Positions 1-6,886 are shown, counted from the stretch's first letter. The stretch: DNA of 20,867 bases from Caldifarciminota bacterium (GCA_030671005.1 DAOVAN010000012.1:1-20867); one strand, 5' to 3'. The notes: generated by a model not told the origin, from the sequence alone. Numbers and translations are program-made.

Positions 1-142
1 CGGCGGTGACGGCAATGGCCCTTTCACCTAAGACATCTTTCGCTGCTTTCAACAAGAAGGTTGAATCGACTCCGCCCGAAAAAGCTACTACGACACCTGG
101 ATAACTTTTTAGAATTTTCTTGAGTTGGTGTAATTTATGAAT
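1..142 (-). CDS. larE: LarE-like ATP-dependent sulfur transferase (PP-loop), N-terminal part
   Basis: Only the first 47 codons are inside the window; the gene runs off the left edge. The translation carries the PP-loop nucleotide-binding motif SGGVDST preceded by VVVAF and followed by FLLKAAKDVLGE and AVTA, the usual N-terminal layout of LarE-type PP-loop proteins. LarE adenylates a pyridinium dicarboxylate and supplies sulfur for the nickel-pincer cofactor of lactate racemase; many homologues have no proven role. The reading frame is open only back to the TAG stop of the upstream gene, 9 bases before codon ATT at 142-140, and contains no ATG, GTG or TTG ahead of the PP-loop. AGGGA lies 6 bases before this ATT, so I take ATT as the probable start. 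The PP-loop assignment is firm; the LarE subfamily is inferred. Confidence 0.7.
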   Translation of the reverse strand, partial: MHKLHQLKKILKSYPGVVVAFSGGVDSTFLLKAAKDVLGERAIAVTA

Positions 143-151
143 GGTGATTCC

Positions 152-418
152 CTAAGTTAAATAAGGTAAGAACTCCTCACTGACCGGGGGTTTTTTCACC
201 CACCGGACGAGTTCTTTATTATCATCAAAGATAATGACAGTCGGGATATCACTAACCTCGTGATACGCTCCTTCGGTCAGTCCGTCCACTGTTTCCATGT
301 CAAAATACTTTATTTGTGCATCGAACTTATTCTTTTCCCTGAAGTACTTCAATTTCTCATGTGTATCCTTGCAAACTGAACAGTCTGGCTTGCCGAACAT
401 GTAGACTTGTTTCATCAT
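152..418 (-). CDS. Small thioredoxin/glutaredoxin-fold protein
   Basis: An 88-residue protein with a thioredoxin-like fold. It has a first beta strand (QVYMFGKPDC), a redox CSVC motif at residues 13-16 (CxxC) and a DIPTVIIF segment holding the cis-proline typical of the fold, followed by a charged C-terminal helix. It is about the size of a glutaredoxin but lacks the CPYC and glutathione signatures, so it is better called a thioredoxin-like reductase of unknown target. Two ATGs are adjacent. The AAGGGGG ribosome site is closer to optimal spacing for the second (415-413), so the real product may be 87 residues. Its stop is 9 bases from the proposed start of the larE-like gene, so the two are co-transcribed; a redox partner for a sulfur-transfer enzyme is a reasonable inference. 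Confidence 0.72.
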   Translation of the reverse strand: MMKQVYMFGKPDCSVCKDTHEKLKYFREKNKFDAQIKYFDMETVDGLTEGAYHEVSDIPTVIIFDDNKELVRWVKKPPVSEEFLPYLT

Positions 419-435
419 ACCCCCTTATGTTTTCT

Positions 436-463
436 ATTCTAATCGAAAGATTCGAAAAGTCAA
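436..463 (-). promoter_or_regulatory. Promoter of the thioredoxin-like/larE operon
   Basis: On the minus strand TTGACT (463-458) is followed by a 16-base spacer and TAGAAT (441-436). Transcription would start near 430, leaving a leader of about 12-15 bases that includes the AAGGGGG ribosome site. It is back-to-back with the M48 promoter on the other strand. Confidence 0.65.
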
Positions 464-470
464 GTTTCCA

Positions 471-499
471 TTGACATACCATTTTCAATCATATAGAAT
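471..499 (+). promoter_or_regulatory. Promoter of the M48 peptidase operon
   Basis: A perfect -35 box TTGACA (471-476), a 17-base spacer and TAGAAT (494-499). Transcription should begin at 505-507, exactly at the GTG codon of the following gene, so the transcript is predicted to be leaderless. No ribosome-binding site precedes the gene, which agrees with this. Confidence 0.7.
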
Positions 500-501
500 G
501 T

Positions 502-1644
502 ATGGTGCGGATCGAAAAAGTCCATCCCCTGATCGACATAGAACGCCAGAGAATTGCCCGTCGCTATCGCAGCGACAACCGGAAGGTTGGCATCCTGTCG
601 CTGGTCATTGCAGCAATTTTCTTGTTGATTCTGTTGCAGTTTGACATCTCGAGGCAGTTTGTCGAATTCTCCAGTCAGTATGTGGGTAGCAGGATACTGC
701 TGATTCTCATATACTTTTCTGCGCTGTACATTGTTTACTCGCTACTTACCCTTCCCTTTGCTTATGTCGAGGGCTACTCCATTGAACATAAGTACGGTTT
801 TTCAACACAGAATCGCAGGGATTGGTTCCTGGATTGGTTAAAATCTTTTGTAGTAACATATGTCATCGGATTGATTGTCTTTGAGCTAATCTATTTGATC
901 ATGCCCGTGGCACCGACTCTTTGGTGGCTCTGGCTCTCGCTGATCATGGTTGGCTTCAGTGTTGTACTTGCGAATCTCTTCCCGGTTGTGATTCTGCCTT
1001 TATTCTATAAATCGACACCCCTCGACGATGATGAGTTAAAGGAGAGGATAACCGGTTTGTGTGATAAGGCGCACATACGGATTCGGGGTATTTTCAGTAT
1101 TAACCTGAGTAGTAAAACCACCAAGGCAAACGCTGCTGTAACTGGTCTGGGTAATACAAAACGTATTCTGTTGGGCGATACATTGATTGCAAAATACACA
1201 ACCAGTGAAACATTATCGGCGCTTGCCCACGAAATAGTCCATTACCGGGAGCATCATACCTGGTGGCTGATACTATGGCAGTCTATGATAACTATTTTTA
1301 TGTTCTATTTGTTCCATAGGATTCAGCCCTTTGTATACGATTGGTTTGGTTTTGAACACGTATCAGACATAGCGGCATTTCCTCTGTTTGCGCTTCTCTT
1401 TACCGCACTTTCCTATCTGTTCCGACCATTAGGCTCCGCGCTTTCGAGGTTCTACGAACGCCGAGCCGACAAAGGGGCGCTACAACTAACTGAGAACCCG
1501 GCTGCGTTCTTGCACCTTATTGCTAAGCTGTGCAATGAGCAACTATCAATTGCCTATCCGAGTGCGATTGTGGAGTGGTACAAATACTCGCATCCATCTC
1601 CGGGTAAGAGAATTGCATTTGCTGAGACATGGAAACAGATATGA
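502..1644 (+). CDS. M48 family integral-membrane metallopeptidase (Ste24/CAAX protease type)
   Basis: A 380-residue zinc protease. The N-terminal half has several hydrophobic helices (about residues 30-47, 62-88, 114-135, 138-170) resembling the membrane domain of Ste24-type M48 enzymes. The catalytic motif is HEIVH at 243-247, with the third zinc ligand in FYERRAD (E319), two more helices between them and the usual C-terminal SHPS..KR motif near 364-370. Eukaryotic Ste24 trims CAAX proteins. Bacterial members probably act in membrane protein quality control, though the substrate here is unknown. ATG at 502 is the longest start, but promoter geometry favours GTG at 505 as the first codon of a leaderless message. 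The stop overlaps the next gene as ATGA, so translation is probably coupled to it. Family call is firm; physiological role is not. Confidence 0.9.
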   Translation: MVRIEKVHPLIDIERQRIARRYRSDNRKVGILSLVIAAIFLLILLQFDISRQFVEFSSQYVGSRILLILIYFSALYIVYSLLTLPFAYVEGYSIEHKYGFSTQNRRDWFLDWLKSFVVTYVIGLIVFELIYLIMPVAPTLWWLWLSLIMVGFSVVLANLFPVVILPLFYKSTPLDDDELKERITGLCDKAHIRIRGIFSINLSSKTTKANAAVTGLGNTKRILLGDTLIAKYTTSETLSALAHEIVHYREHHTWWLILWQSMITIFMFYLFHRIQPFVYDWFGFEHVSDIAAFPLFALLFTALSYLFRPLGSALSRFYERRADKGALQLTENPAAFLHLIAKLCNEQLSIAYPSAIVEWYKYSHPSPGKRIAFAETWKQI

Positions 1645-2693
1645 TGTATGACGCAAACGAAATAAGCGAAGAACTGCTTAGAGAACTCGCGCGATTAGCC
1701 GAAACCGAACGCAGCATACTGTCAGCATATCTGACTCTGGAGCATGGTTGGGAAAAAGCTGAGTATTTTGTTAAACAGGAGTCAAAGAGGCTACAACCTT
1801 TGTTGGAACTGAAAGAAAAGGGATATTTTGATACCTCGATCTCTCTATTGTATGACTACCTCAGGGATAAAAAACAGGCTGGTTTCAAAGGTCCAGGTTT
1901 GGCTTTCTTTGCTGACCTGGGAGCCGATTTTGTAAAGGGTATTGAATTGACGATGCCCCCAGAGCCCTTGCTGGCCGTGGATAAAGAGGCCATCATACAT
2001 CCTCTGGCAGTGCAGCTCGATGAATATGAGCAGATCGGTGTCATCATGATTGATGCGCACTGTGCGCGGGTGCTGCTGGTTGCGGGACGCGTCATGGACG
2101 ATATGGAGCGATACTGTAAGAAGATCCATCATTTGTCTAAAGTAGGAGGTTGGTCGCAGATGAGATATCAGAGGCGCCGACTAAAGCAGGTCAAGCATTT
2201 TGCCAGGGATGTTGTCGAAAAAGCGAGTGCAATTTTCAGCGAGGCAAATGTAAGGCGCATTCTGATCGCGGGCCGGGACCGTATGATCACCGCGCTCGAA
2301 CATGAGCTGGGACAGAACTGGAAAGATAAGCTTATTACAACAATACGCTGGGATCTTGATGCCGCAGATAGAGATTTTTTGAAGAAGATAAGACCGATAA
2401 TGGAGGGAGTCGAACGAACCGAGGAGAAAGAATTACTCCAGAAACTCATTACTGAAGTTCGGATAAGCGGACTTGGGGTGGCTGGAGCTGTCGGGACACG
2501 GGACGCGTTGAAGATGGGGCAGGTTGATACCCTTATCATTTCAGAGTCACTCCCTTTCAACGAATCCGAAGAATTGACGAGCCTTGCCAAGAGCACGGGC
2601 GCGTATGTGGAATTCGTGCCTAAAGAAAACAAAGTGCTCACTGGTCTTGGTGGTGTGGGTGCCATGCTTAGATACAAGATGAAATATCGATAA
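1641..2693 (+). CDS. eRF1-like protein of the baeRF/Vms1 peptidyl-tRNA hydrolase group
   Basis: The sequence matches the bacterial archaeo-eukaryotic release-factor-like (baeRF, Vms1/ANKZF1-related) families. It has an N-terminal helical region, a middle RNase H-like domain starting near IGVIMIDAHCARVLL, a loop GGWSQMRYQRR (about residues 169-179 from this start) in the place of the eRF1 GGQ loop, then helices and a C-terminal eL30-like domain (VDTLIISE ... STGAYVEFVP ... GLGGVGAMLRY). Relatives cleave peptidyl-tRNA on stalled or split ribosomes. A Gln is retained in the loop, so hydrolase activity is plausible but untested. I chose ATG 1641 because it forms an ATGA overlap with the M48 stop; ATG 1629 in the same frame would add four residues. 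Co-expression with a membrane protease suggests a shared quality-control role (inference). Confidence 0.75.
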   Translation: MMYDANEISEELLRELARLAETERSILSAYLTLEHGWEKAEYFVKQESKRLQPLLELKEKGYFDTSISLLYDYLRDKKQAGFKGPGLAFFADLGADFVKGIELTMPPEPLLAVDKEAIIHPLAVQLDEYEQIGVIMIDAHCARVLLVAGRVMDDMERYCKKIHHLSKVGGWSQMRYQRRRLKQVKHFARDVVEKASAIFSEANVRRILIAGRDRMITALEHELGQNWKDKLITTIRWDLDAADRDFLKKIRPIMEGVERTEEKELLQKLITEVRISGLGVAGAVGTRDALKMGQVDTLIISESLPFNESEELTSLAKSTGAYVEFVPKENKVLTGLGGVGAMLRYKMKYR

Positions 2694-2715
2694 GCCAGAT
2701 TGTAGGAGGAATAGT

Positions 2716-3039
2716 ATGATGATCACAAAAATCACTGATTTGCAGGAAAAAGAGATCGTGCCCGGTATTAAGGGCAAATTCGTTCATTCGGACAACATGA
2801 CCGTTGTTTATTGGAGTATTGATGCCGGAGCGGTTATGCCGGACCATGCACATCCTCATGAACAGATAGTGAATGTGCTCGAAGGTGAGTTTGACCTGAT
2901 AGTCGAGGGAAAGACCAACAAGGCAGAACCGGGTTTCATTGCGGTCATTCCGTCGAACGTGAAACACGGAGGAAAAGCAAAAACCAATTGCCGTATACTC
3001 GATGTCTTCTATCCGGTACGGGAAGACTATCGCGAATAG
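2716..3039 (+). CDS. Single-domain cupin protein
   Basis: A 107-residue protein made almost entirely of one cupin beta-barrel. Cupin motif 1 is HAHPHEQIVNVLEGEFD (His44, His46, Glu49) and motif 2 is PGFIAVIPSNVKHGG (His84), giving the usual three-His/one-Glu metal site. It is preceded by a strong AGGAGG ribosome site and begins 22 bases after the eRF1-like gene, so it is the third gene of the same operon. Two ATGs are adjacent (2716 and 2719); spacing suits either. Small cupins of this kind bind metals or sugars or act as dioxygenases or isomerases. Nothing here shows the substrate. Confidence 0.8.
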   Translation: MMITKITDLQEKEIVPGIKGKFVHSDNMTVVYWSIDAGAVMPDHAHPHEQIVNVLEGEFDLIVEGKTNKAEPGFIAVIPSNVKHGGKAKTNCRILDVFYPVREDYRE

Positions 3040-3266
3040 CATAGCGGATTTCCCCTCGCCTTCTGCTCCTCTTATTTCATTCGAGACCGATGACGGGACG
3101 TACCGTAAGCCCGTTCTGTCTCCAGTGAATCGCCACCTCAACGCTAATATTCACATCGCTTCACCAAAGATGAGATTTATTATTGATCTTTGTGCCAAAA
3201 CATAATGAACAAATCCCTTCTCGCAAGCCATTCTTACGAGATGATGCTACAGATACCAGTAGGATA
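3040..3266 (+). other. Non-coding gap after the cupin operon
   Basis: No convincing gene in either strand. A short inverted repeat, ACGGG (3093-3097) with CCCGT (3110-3114), could end the cupin transcript, but no T-run follows. Base composition turns markedly A+T-rich near the right end of this stretch. Confidence 0.4.
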
Positions 3267-3294
3267 TTGACTGCAGAGGAATTTTGGATATAAT
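3267..3294 (+). promoter_or_regulatory. Promoter upstream of the mscS-like gene
   Basis: TTGACT (3267-3272), a 16-base spacer and a perfect TATAAT (3289-3294). Transcription would begin near 3301, giving a leader of about 95 bases before the channel gene. The leader contains a 23-codon ORF. Confidence 0.65.
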
Positions 3295-3315
3295 TTGCGG
3301 CTTGGTCTTGAAAGG

Positions 3316-3387
3316 ATGAAGAATATGATTGAAAAATACATTAAAATTCGTTACTTAGTATCAATTTATACGTTACAGTCTATTTGA
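3316..3387 (+). CDS. Possible 23-residue ORF in the mscS leader
   Basis: This frame starts at ATG 3316 (or ATG 3325, which has AAAGGA 8 bases before it) and ends at TGA 3385-3387, ten bases before the channel start. The peptide, ending in RYLVSIYTLQSI, is short, basic and hydrophobic and matches nothing I know. It may be an upstream leader ORF or chance; the promoter and ribosome site are the only support. Confidence 0.2.
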   Translation: MKNMIEKYIKIRYLVSIYTLQSI

Positions 3388-3397
3388 GGGTAGAAAA

Positions 3398-3883
3398 ATG
3401 AAAGATTTTTTTGGGATACACCTCAATTCTCTATTCCTCTCGTTGGTTATCTTTCTTGTATTTTTCTTACTGGCTATTATATCAAAGAAAGCAGTAAGAA
3501 GGTTTACTGTTCGGTTGAACTTGACTTCCAACCTGCAAACCCTTTTTAGCAATTTTACCTTCTATTTCCTCTTTGTTGTAGGTATTATTTCTGCCTTAGG
3601 AACTTTAGGAATAAATATTTCTGTCTTAATTACTGGCTTAGGATTAACTGGTTTTGCCATAGGATTTGCCTTCAAAGATTTAATTGGTAATTTCCTTGCA
3701 GGAGTTTTAATACTTTTATATCATCCATTTAGAATTGGTGATCATATCAAAATAGGTGCCTCAGAAGGAGAAGTTAAAGAGATAAACTTACGTTATACCA
3801 TTCTGCAAGCAAGGGATGGCGAAGAAATTCTGATACCAAATAGCATAACATTTACAAAGGAGATTGTGGTAAAAAAGGATTAA
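3398..3883 (+). CDS. Short MscS-type mechanosensitive channel protein
   Basis: A 161-residue member of the MscS family, which gates small solutes in response to membrane tension. Hydrophobic helices lie at about residues 10-30, 52-72 and 74-108. The last includes the pore-like TM3 run GLTGFAIGFAFKDLIGNFLAG. The first part of the beta domain follows (YHPFRIGDHIKIG, GEVKEINLRYT, GEEILIPNSITF). The protein stops right after the beta domain and lacks the alpha/beta domain that forms the cytoplasmic vestibule in full MscS, so it is either a natural short form or truncated. A run of six A's (3871-3876) lies five codons before the stop; another frame stays open past it to 4053. GAGGG precedes the ATG at good spacing. 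Codon use is A+T-rich compared with the flanking operons. Confidence 0.75.
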   Translation: MKDFFGIHLNSLFLSLVIFLVFFLLAIISKKAVRRFTVRLNLTSNLQTLFSNFTFYFLFVVGIISALGTLGINISVLITGLGLTGFAIGFAFKDLIGNFLAGVLILLYHPFRIGDHIKIGASEGEVKEINLRYTILQARDGEEILIPNSITFTKEIVVKKD

Positions 3884-4264
3884 AAGCTTTGTTTCCAAAC
3901 TTCTATTTATTTCCTTTAACAACTTCTTGGACCCAACAAATTAGAAAGAGTAATATGATTAGTAGAAAAGAAACGGAGGAAATTGTCAATTGTGCGTTGA
4001 AAGAAACTAAGCGTATTGAGGTAGGTAACGTTAATTATACAAAAAGTGGGTGACATTGATTCGTCACCCCCCGTATCTTACACCAAAACCGACTAGCGGA
4101 CTGCTAGTTCTCGGTGCTATTTGAAAAAGAGTAAAGAAAAAGATCTTGATTCTGGGGCATCTATAGTTATACAATATAAAGTATATCTATGAGGAGCAAC
4201 TCTAGGAAGTGTGTGTTAGAAGATTAGCGATTTGTTCCATTTCGCCTGAAACATAACATACAAA
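3884..4264 (+). other. A+T-rich convergent intergenic region with a possible gene remnant
   Basis: This region lies between two converging genes. A frame offset from mscS is open from before 3862 to TGA 4051-4053 and ends in a peptide (ATG 3955, with ETEEIVNCALKETKR) that has an amphipathic, protein-like pattern. It could be the frameshifted tail of the channel gene or a remnant of another gene. Downstream are two hairpins (4048-4069; ACTAGC/GCTAGT at 4092-4108). I see no other gene up to 4264. Confidence 0.3.
4048..4069 (+). terminator. Hairpin between convergent genes, possible terminator
   Basis: A perfect 7-bp stem, GGGTGAC (4048-4054) with GTCACCC (4063-4069), around an 8-base loop. No T-run follows on either strand, so intrinsic termination is uncertain. 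Its place between converging transcripts is typical of a shared terminator. Confidence 0.35.
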
Positions 4265-5455
4265 TTAAGGTTTACCACTACAATTTTTAGTACAATACTT
4301 GAATAAGAAATCGACCAAATTATCTAAATTACAACTTAATAGTGTAATATATTTATCCCCTGCCCCGGAATAGATGAGCAGTTTATTATCTACTAAAATT
4401 GTCCCCACTGGAAAGACAACATTAGGCACATCGATAGCGAATTTATTATTGCCTTTTGATTCATAAGGCATTGATGGAATATATATCGGATGTTGAGTTC
4501 GGGCAATAACCCTTTCTGGATTTTCGATATCTAGTAGAGCAGCGCAAATTGAGTAACCTCGTTCAATTTTTCTTTTTAATCCATATTCCCGAGCAATCTT
4601 AATGTCTATTTCTCCAACTGCGTGATATAGAAATAGAAGACCTTTCTTTGTTTTGATCAGCTGAGTAGATGGACCAATTTTCTCCCTTTCATGTAAGAAT
4701 TCTCGGGCTCGAAAAAGTAGACTTTTATTTCTCTCTTTATATAATTTCTGCCAACGTCTCTTATATTTCTGAGGATCTAATAATTGCTCAATTCCGGCAC
4801 TAAGTTTTGTTAAATGAATATTGGGATGGAAGCGAAGAAGTAAATAAGTTTTTTTATCAACAAAAAAAGGAATAACATTTCTGCTGTCAAAATATTTAAC
4901 CATACCGTGATATTCGATTTTTATAAAATCTTTTGTTGAATATATAGCAATTCTATCTGAATTGCCTCCCCCGAATGGTGGTTTTATCTTACCGCAACCA
5001 ATTATAAGATACCCATGACCAAAGTTTACAATTCTTGTATCTTCAATACCATAGACGAAATCGCGGTGATCGGTTCCATCACCACGGATAACTACATTTC
5101 TTAATCTTTTGAATTGAACTCCGTCACTGCTTACCAGTGGCCAAATCTCAGAGATGTAATTTTCAAGGCAATATCTTTTGATGCCTAGTTTTTTGTCAAA
5201 ATACATACTCCTCTTATAATCTTTATGACATCGAGGAAGCAGTATTATTTTGTCCTTATAAATTTCTGCACCGGGATTAAAGGCCGCACCTATTTTCTTT
5301 TTTTCATTCTCATACCAAGTAAGGCCAATATCTTGTGGTCTAACATTGGGATTTTTTTTATAATGGGATAATTTGAAGATATACTCTTTTGATTTGATCT
5401 TTATAATGTCGCCATCACCTAATTCCTTGAGTTTTTGATTTAGATCTGAACTCAT
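4265..5455 (-). CDS. GH130-family beta-mannoside phosphorylase/hydrolase
   Basis: A 396-residue five-bladed beta-propeller enzyme of the GH130 type. Family landmarks appear in order: NPNVRP (35-40), FNPGA (59-63), the catalytic-acid segment GIEDTRIV with Asp139, GPSTQLI (261-267) plus LFLYHAVG (274-281), the CAALLDIENPERVIART blade and FPVGTILVDNKLLIYSGAGDKYI near the C-terminus. GH130 enzymes phosphorolyse or hydrolyse beta-linked mannosides such as beta-1,2-mannans or mannosyl-glucose. I cannot decide phosphorylase versus hydrolase from motifs alone. There is no signal peptide, so it is cytoplasmic. Its ATG overlaps the stop of a 55-codon ORF as ATGA. It is the last gene of a minus-strand operon with a GT4 glycosyltransferase, which suggests building or turning over a mannose-containing glycan. 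Confidence 0.8.
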   Translation of the reverse strand: MSSDLNQKLKELGDGDIIKIKSKEYIFKLSHYKKNPNVRPQDIGLTWYENEKKKIGAAFNPGAEIYKDKIILLPRCHKDYKRSMYFDKKLGIKRYCLENYISEIWPLVSSDGVQFKRLRNVVIRGDGTDHRDFVYGIEDTRIVNFGHGYLIIGCGKIKPPFGGGNSDRIAIYSTKDFIKIEYHGMVKYFDSRNVIPFFVDKKTYLLLRFHPNIHLTKLSAGIEQLLDPQKYKRRWQKLYKERNKSLLFRAREFLHEREKIGPSTQLIKTKKGLLFLYHAVGEIDIKIAREYGLKRKIERGYSICAALLDIENPERVIARTQHPIYIPSMPYESKGNNKFAIDVPNVVFPVGTILVDNKLLIYSGAGDKYITLLSCNLDNLVDFLFKYCTKNCSGKP

Positions 5456-5619
5456 CTTAACTTCTCATTAATAACCAACTGAATATTTTCATGAAGATCT
5501 TTTAATGATGGAAAAATGGGGAAAATGTGCAATTCTGGAGTCCCGCCATAACTGAATATCATCTTTTTATCCTCGGGCAGGCAGAATTCCATCGGGACAT
5601 TGCAATATTCATTTTTCAT
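5452..5619 (-). CDS. Small 55-residue ORF between GT4 and GH130, resembling a last GH130 blade
   Basis: ATG at 5619-5617 overlaps the end of the glycosyltransferase gene by 11 bases, and its TGA (5454-5452) overlaps the ATG of the GH130 gene. The overlaps on both sides argue that it is translated. The peptide (PMEFCLPEDKKMIFSYGG, then TPELHIFPIF and SLKDLHENI) resembles by eye the final propeller strand of the neighbouring enzyme (FPVGTILVDNKLLIYSGAG ... CNLDNLVDF). It may be the surviving tail of a second GH130 gene or a small partner protein. The similarity is my own visual alignment and is weak. Confidence 0.5.
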   Translation of the reverse strand: MKNEYCNVPMEFCLPEDKKMIFSYGGTPELHIFPIFPSLKDLHENIQLVINEKLR

Positions 5620-6730
5620 AAAGTTCCAGATGCATTTTCGCTACAGATACCCAGGAGGTTTTATTTCGATACTTTTCAATCCTTTTAAGGACATAATCCT
5701 CAAACTCCTGATCTTGAAAGAGCCTTAGGGCAATCTTCGCAATCCCTGAAGAATTATAGGGGAGGATTAATAGTTCATCAGAGATATTTTTCAGTTCCTC
5801 AAATTTGGGGATTCTCGATGCAATTATCGGTTTTTTGGCACCAATTGAAAGATGGAATGACCCAGATGCTGAACGATCTTCTTCATAATATGGAAATAAA
5901 ACCAGATCCGATGCGCCCAATATATATGGAACATCCTCGTTTGGGAAGAATTTATCCGGAAATATAACTCTCGATTGAAGATTGAATTCTTCTATTTTTC
6001 TCTTTGCAAATTCAAGGTAGTTCTTCTCTCCCTGCCCGGCATTTGGTGCAAGACTACCTGCAACAAAAAGATATGCATTAATATTATTATCTACTATCTC
6101 TTTAAGTGCTTCGAGCATAACGTGGAGACACTTATGAGGTTTAACAAAGCCAAAACTTAAAATAACCTTACCATCCTGCGGTAGTCCAAGCCTTTTCCTC
6201 GCTTTCATTTTGTCTTCATTACTTAGCTCTGTTCCATGAGGGATAATATTGATCTTTTCGCTCGATATACCAAGTCTTTCAAGAATTGCTTTTTGAGACT
6301 CAAGATGAACAATCACCACATCGGCAGAATGGGCAATTTTCTTTGCGAACTTTTCATCTACTGCACCTCTTTCAGAAAATTGGGCTGGTCGTACACAATG
6401 TATCGTTATTACAAGTTTTGCCTGTCCTTTGAGTCTTTCAAGTAATTTCAGCAGGCGATTATCAAACTTATAAATACTGTACTCATGCTGGATATGCACC
6501 GTATCAAAGTTCTTAACTTGCGTAAAAATTACCTCGGTATAATCTTCATTTCTGTCCCAACATGGGATTACTTCTAGATTACTCTTTTTTTGGCCTGAGG
6601 CTTCCCTTTCAGCAATAATTGTGATCCTTAAGTTCGGTGCTACCTTTTCTATTCCGCGAATGAGATAATTTGTGTAGGTAGCAATACCGCAGTGTTGCGG
6701 TAGATATGTTGAAACGTATGCTAAACTCAT
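5609..6730 (-). CDS. GT4-type glycosyltransferase (GT-B fold)
   Basis: A 373-residue retaining glycosyltransferase. The N-terminal Rossmann half starts with AYVSTYLPQHCGIATYTNYL, the usual start of this group, and contains VHIQHEYSIY (78-87), VITIHC (107-112) and IIPHG (162-166). The C-terminal half has LSFGFVKPHKCL (191-202) and the donor-binding stretch EEDRSASGSFHLSIGAKKP (283-301). It has no signal peptide or membrane segment and is likely cytoplasmic or membrane-associated. Donor and acceptor are unknown; a nucleotide-activated mannose is a guess based on the GH130 neighbour. There is no ribosome site before its ATG, but the start overlaps the stop of an upstream 29-codon ORF as ATGA, so its translation may depend on that ORF. 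Base composition is A+T-rich like the rest of this block. Confidence 0.85.
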   Translation of the reverse strand: MSLAYVSTYLPQHCGIATYTNYLIRGIEKVAPNLRITIIAEREASGQKKSNLEVIPCWDRNEDYTEVIFTQVKNFDTVHIQHEYSIYKFDNRLLKLLERLKGQAKLVITIHCVRPAQFSERGAVDEKFAKKIAHSADVVIVHLESQKAILERLGISSEKINIIPHGTELSNEDKMKARKRLGLPQDGKVILSFGFVKPHKCLHVMLEALKEIVDNNINAYLFVAGSLAPNAGQGEKNYLEFAKRKIEEFNLQSRVIFPDKFFPNEDVPYILGASDLVLFPYYEEDRSASGSFHLSIGAKKPIIASRIPKFEELKNISDELLILPYNSSGIAKIALRLFQDQEFEDYVLKRIEKYRNKTSWVSVAKMHLELYEK

Positions 6731-6816
6731 GCCCGTGTCAGAACAACCACCCTTAGTACATTCTCTATATTCATTAATGCTGCAACTGGCACAGAAACCC
6801 TACAACAATAAATCAC
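6727..6816 (-). CDS. 29-codon leader ORF translationally coupled to the GT4 gene
   Basis: A GTG start (6816-6814) lies 6 bases after a strong AAGGAG ribosome site and about 65 bases into the predicted transcript. The frame ends in TGA overlapping the ATG of the glycosyltransferase gene. The peptide is hydrophobic (VPVAALMNIENVLRVVVLT) and matches no family I know. With a good ribosome site here and none at the glycosyltransferase, the ORF looks like an entry point for ribosomes. A peptide-sensing leader or a decayed gene start are alternatives. Confidence 0.42.
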   Translation of the reverse strand: MIYCCRVSVPVAALMNIENVLRVVVLTRA

Positions 6817-6886
6817 GTCTTACTCCTTTTTAAAGAAAAGTATCTCACTCATTCATTTAAATTCACTCAACCATCACTATCATTTA

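Noticed and set aside
2668..3141. A 157-codon minus-strand ORF over the cupin gene
   Set aside because: It is the antisense of a clear cupin gene with a strong ribosome site, and its translation shows no domain.
3002..3205. A 67-codon plus-strand ORF after the cupin
   Set aside because: It overlaps the cupin end in another frame, lacks a ribosome site and has no recognisable sequence.
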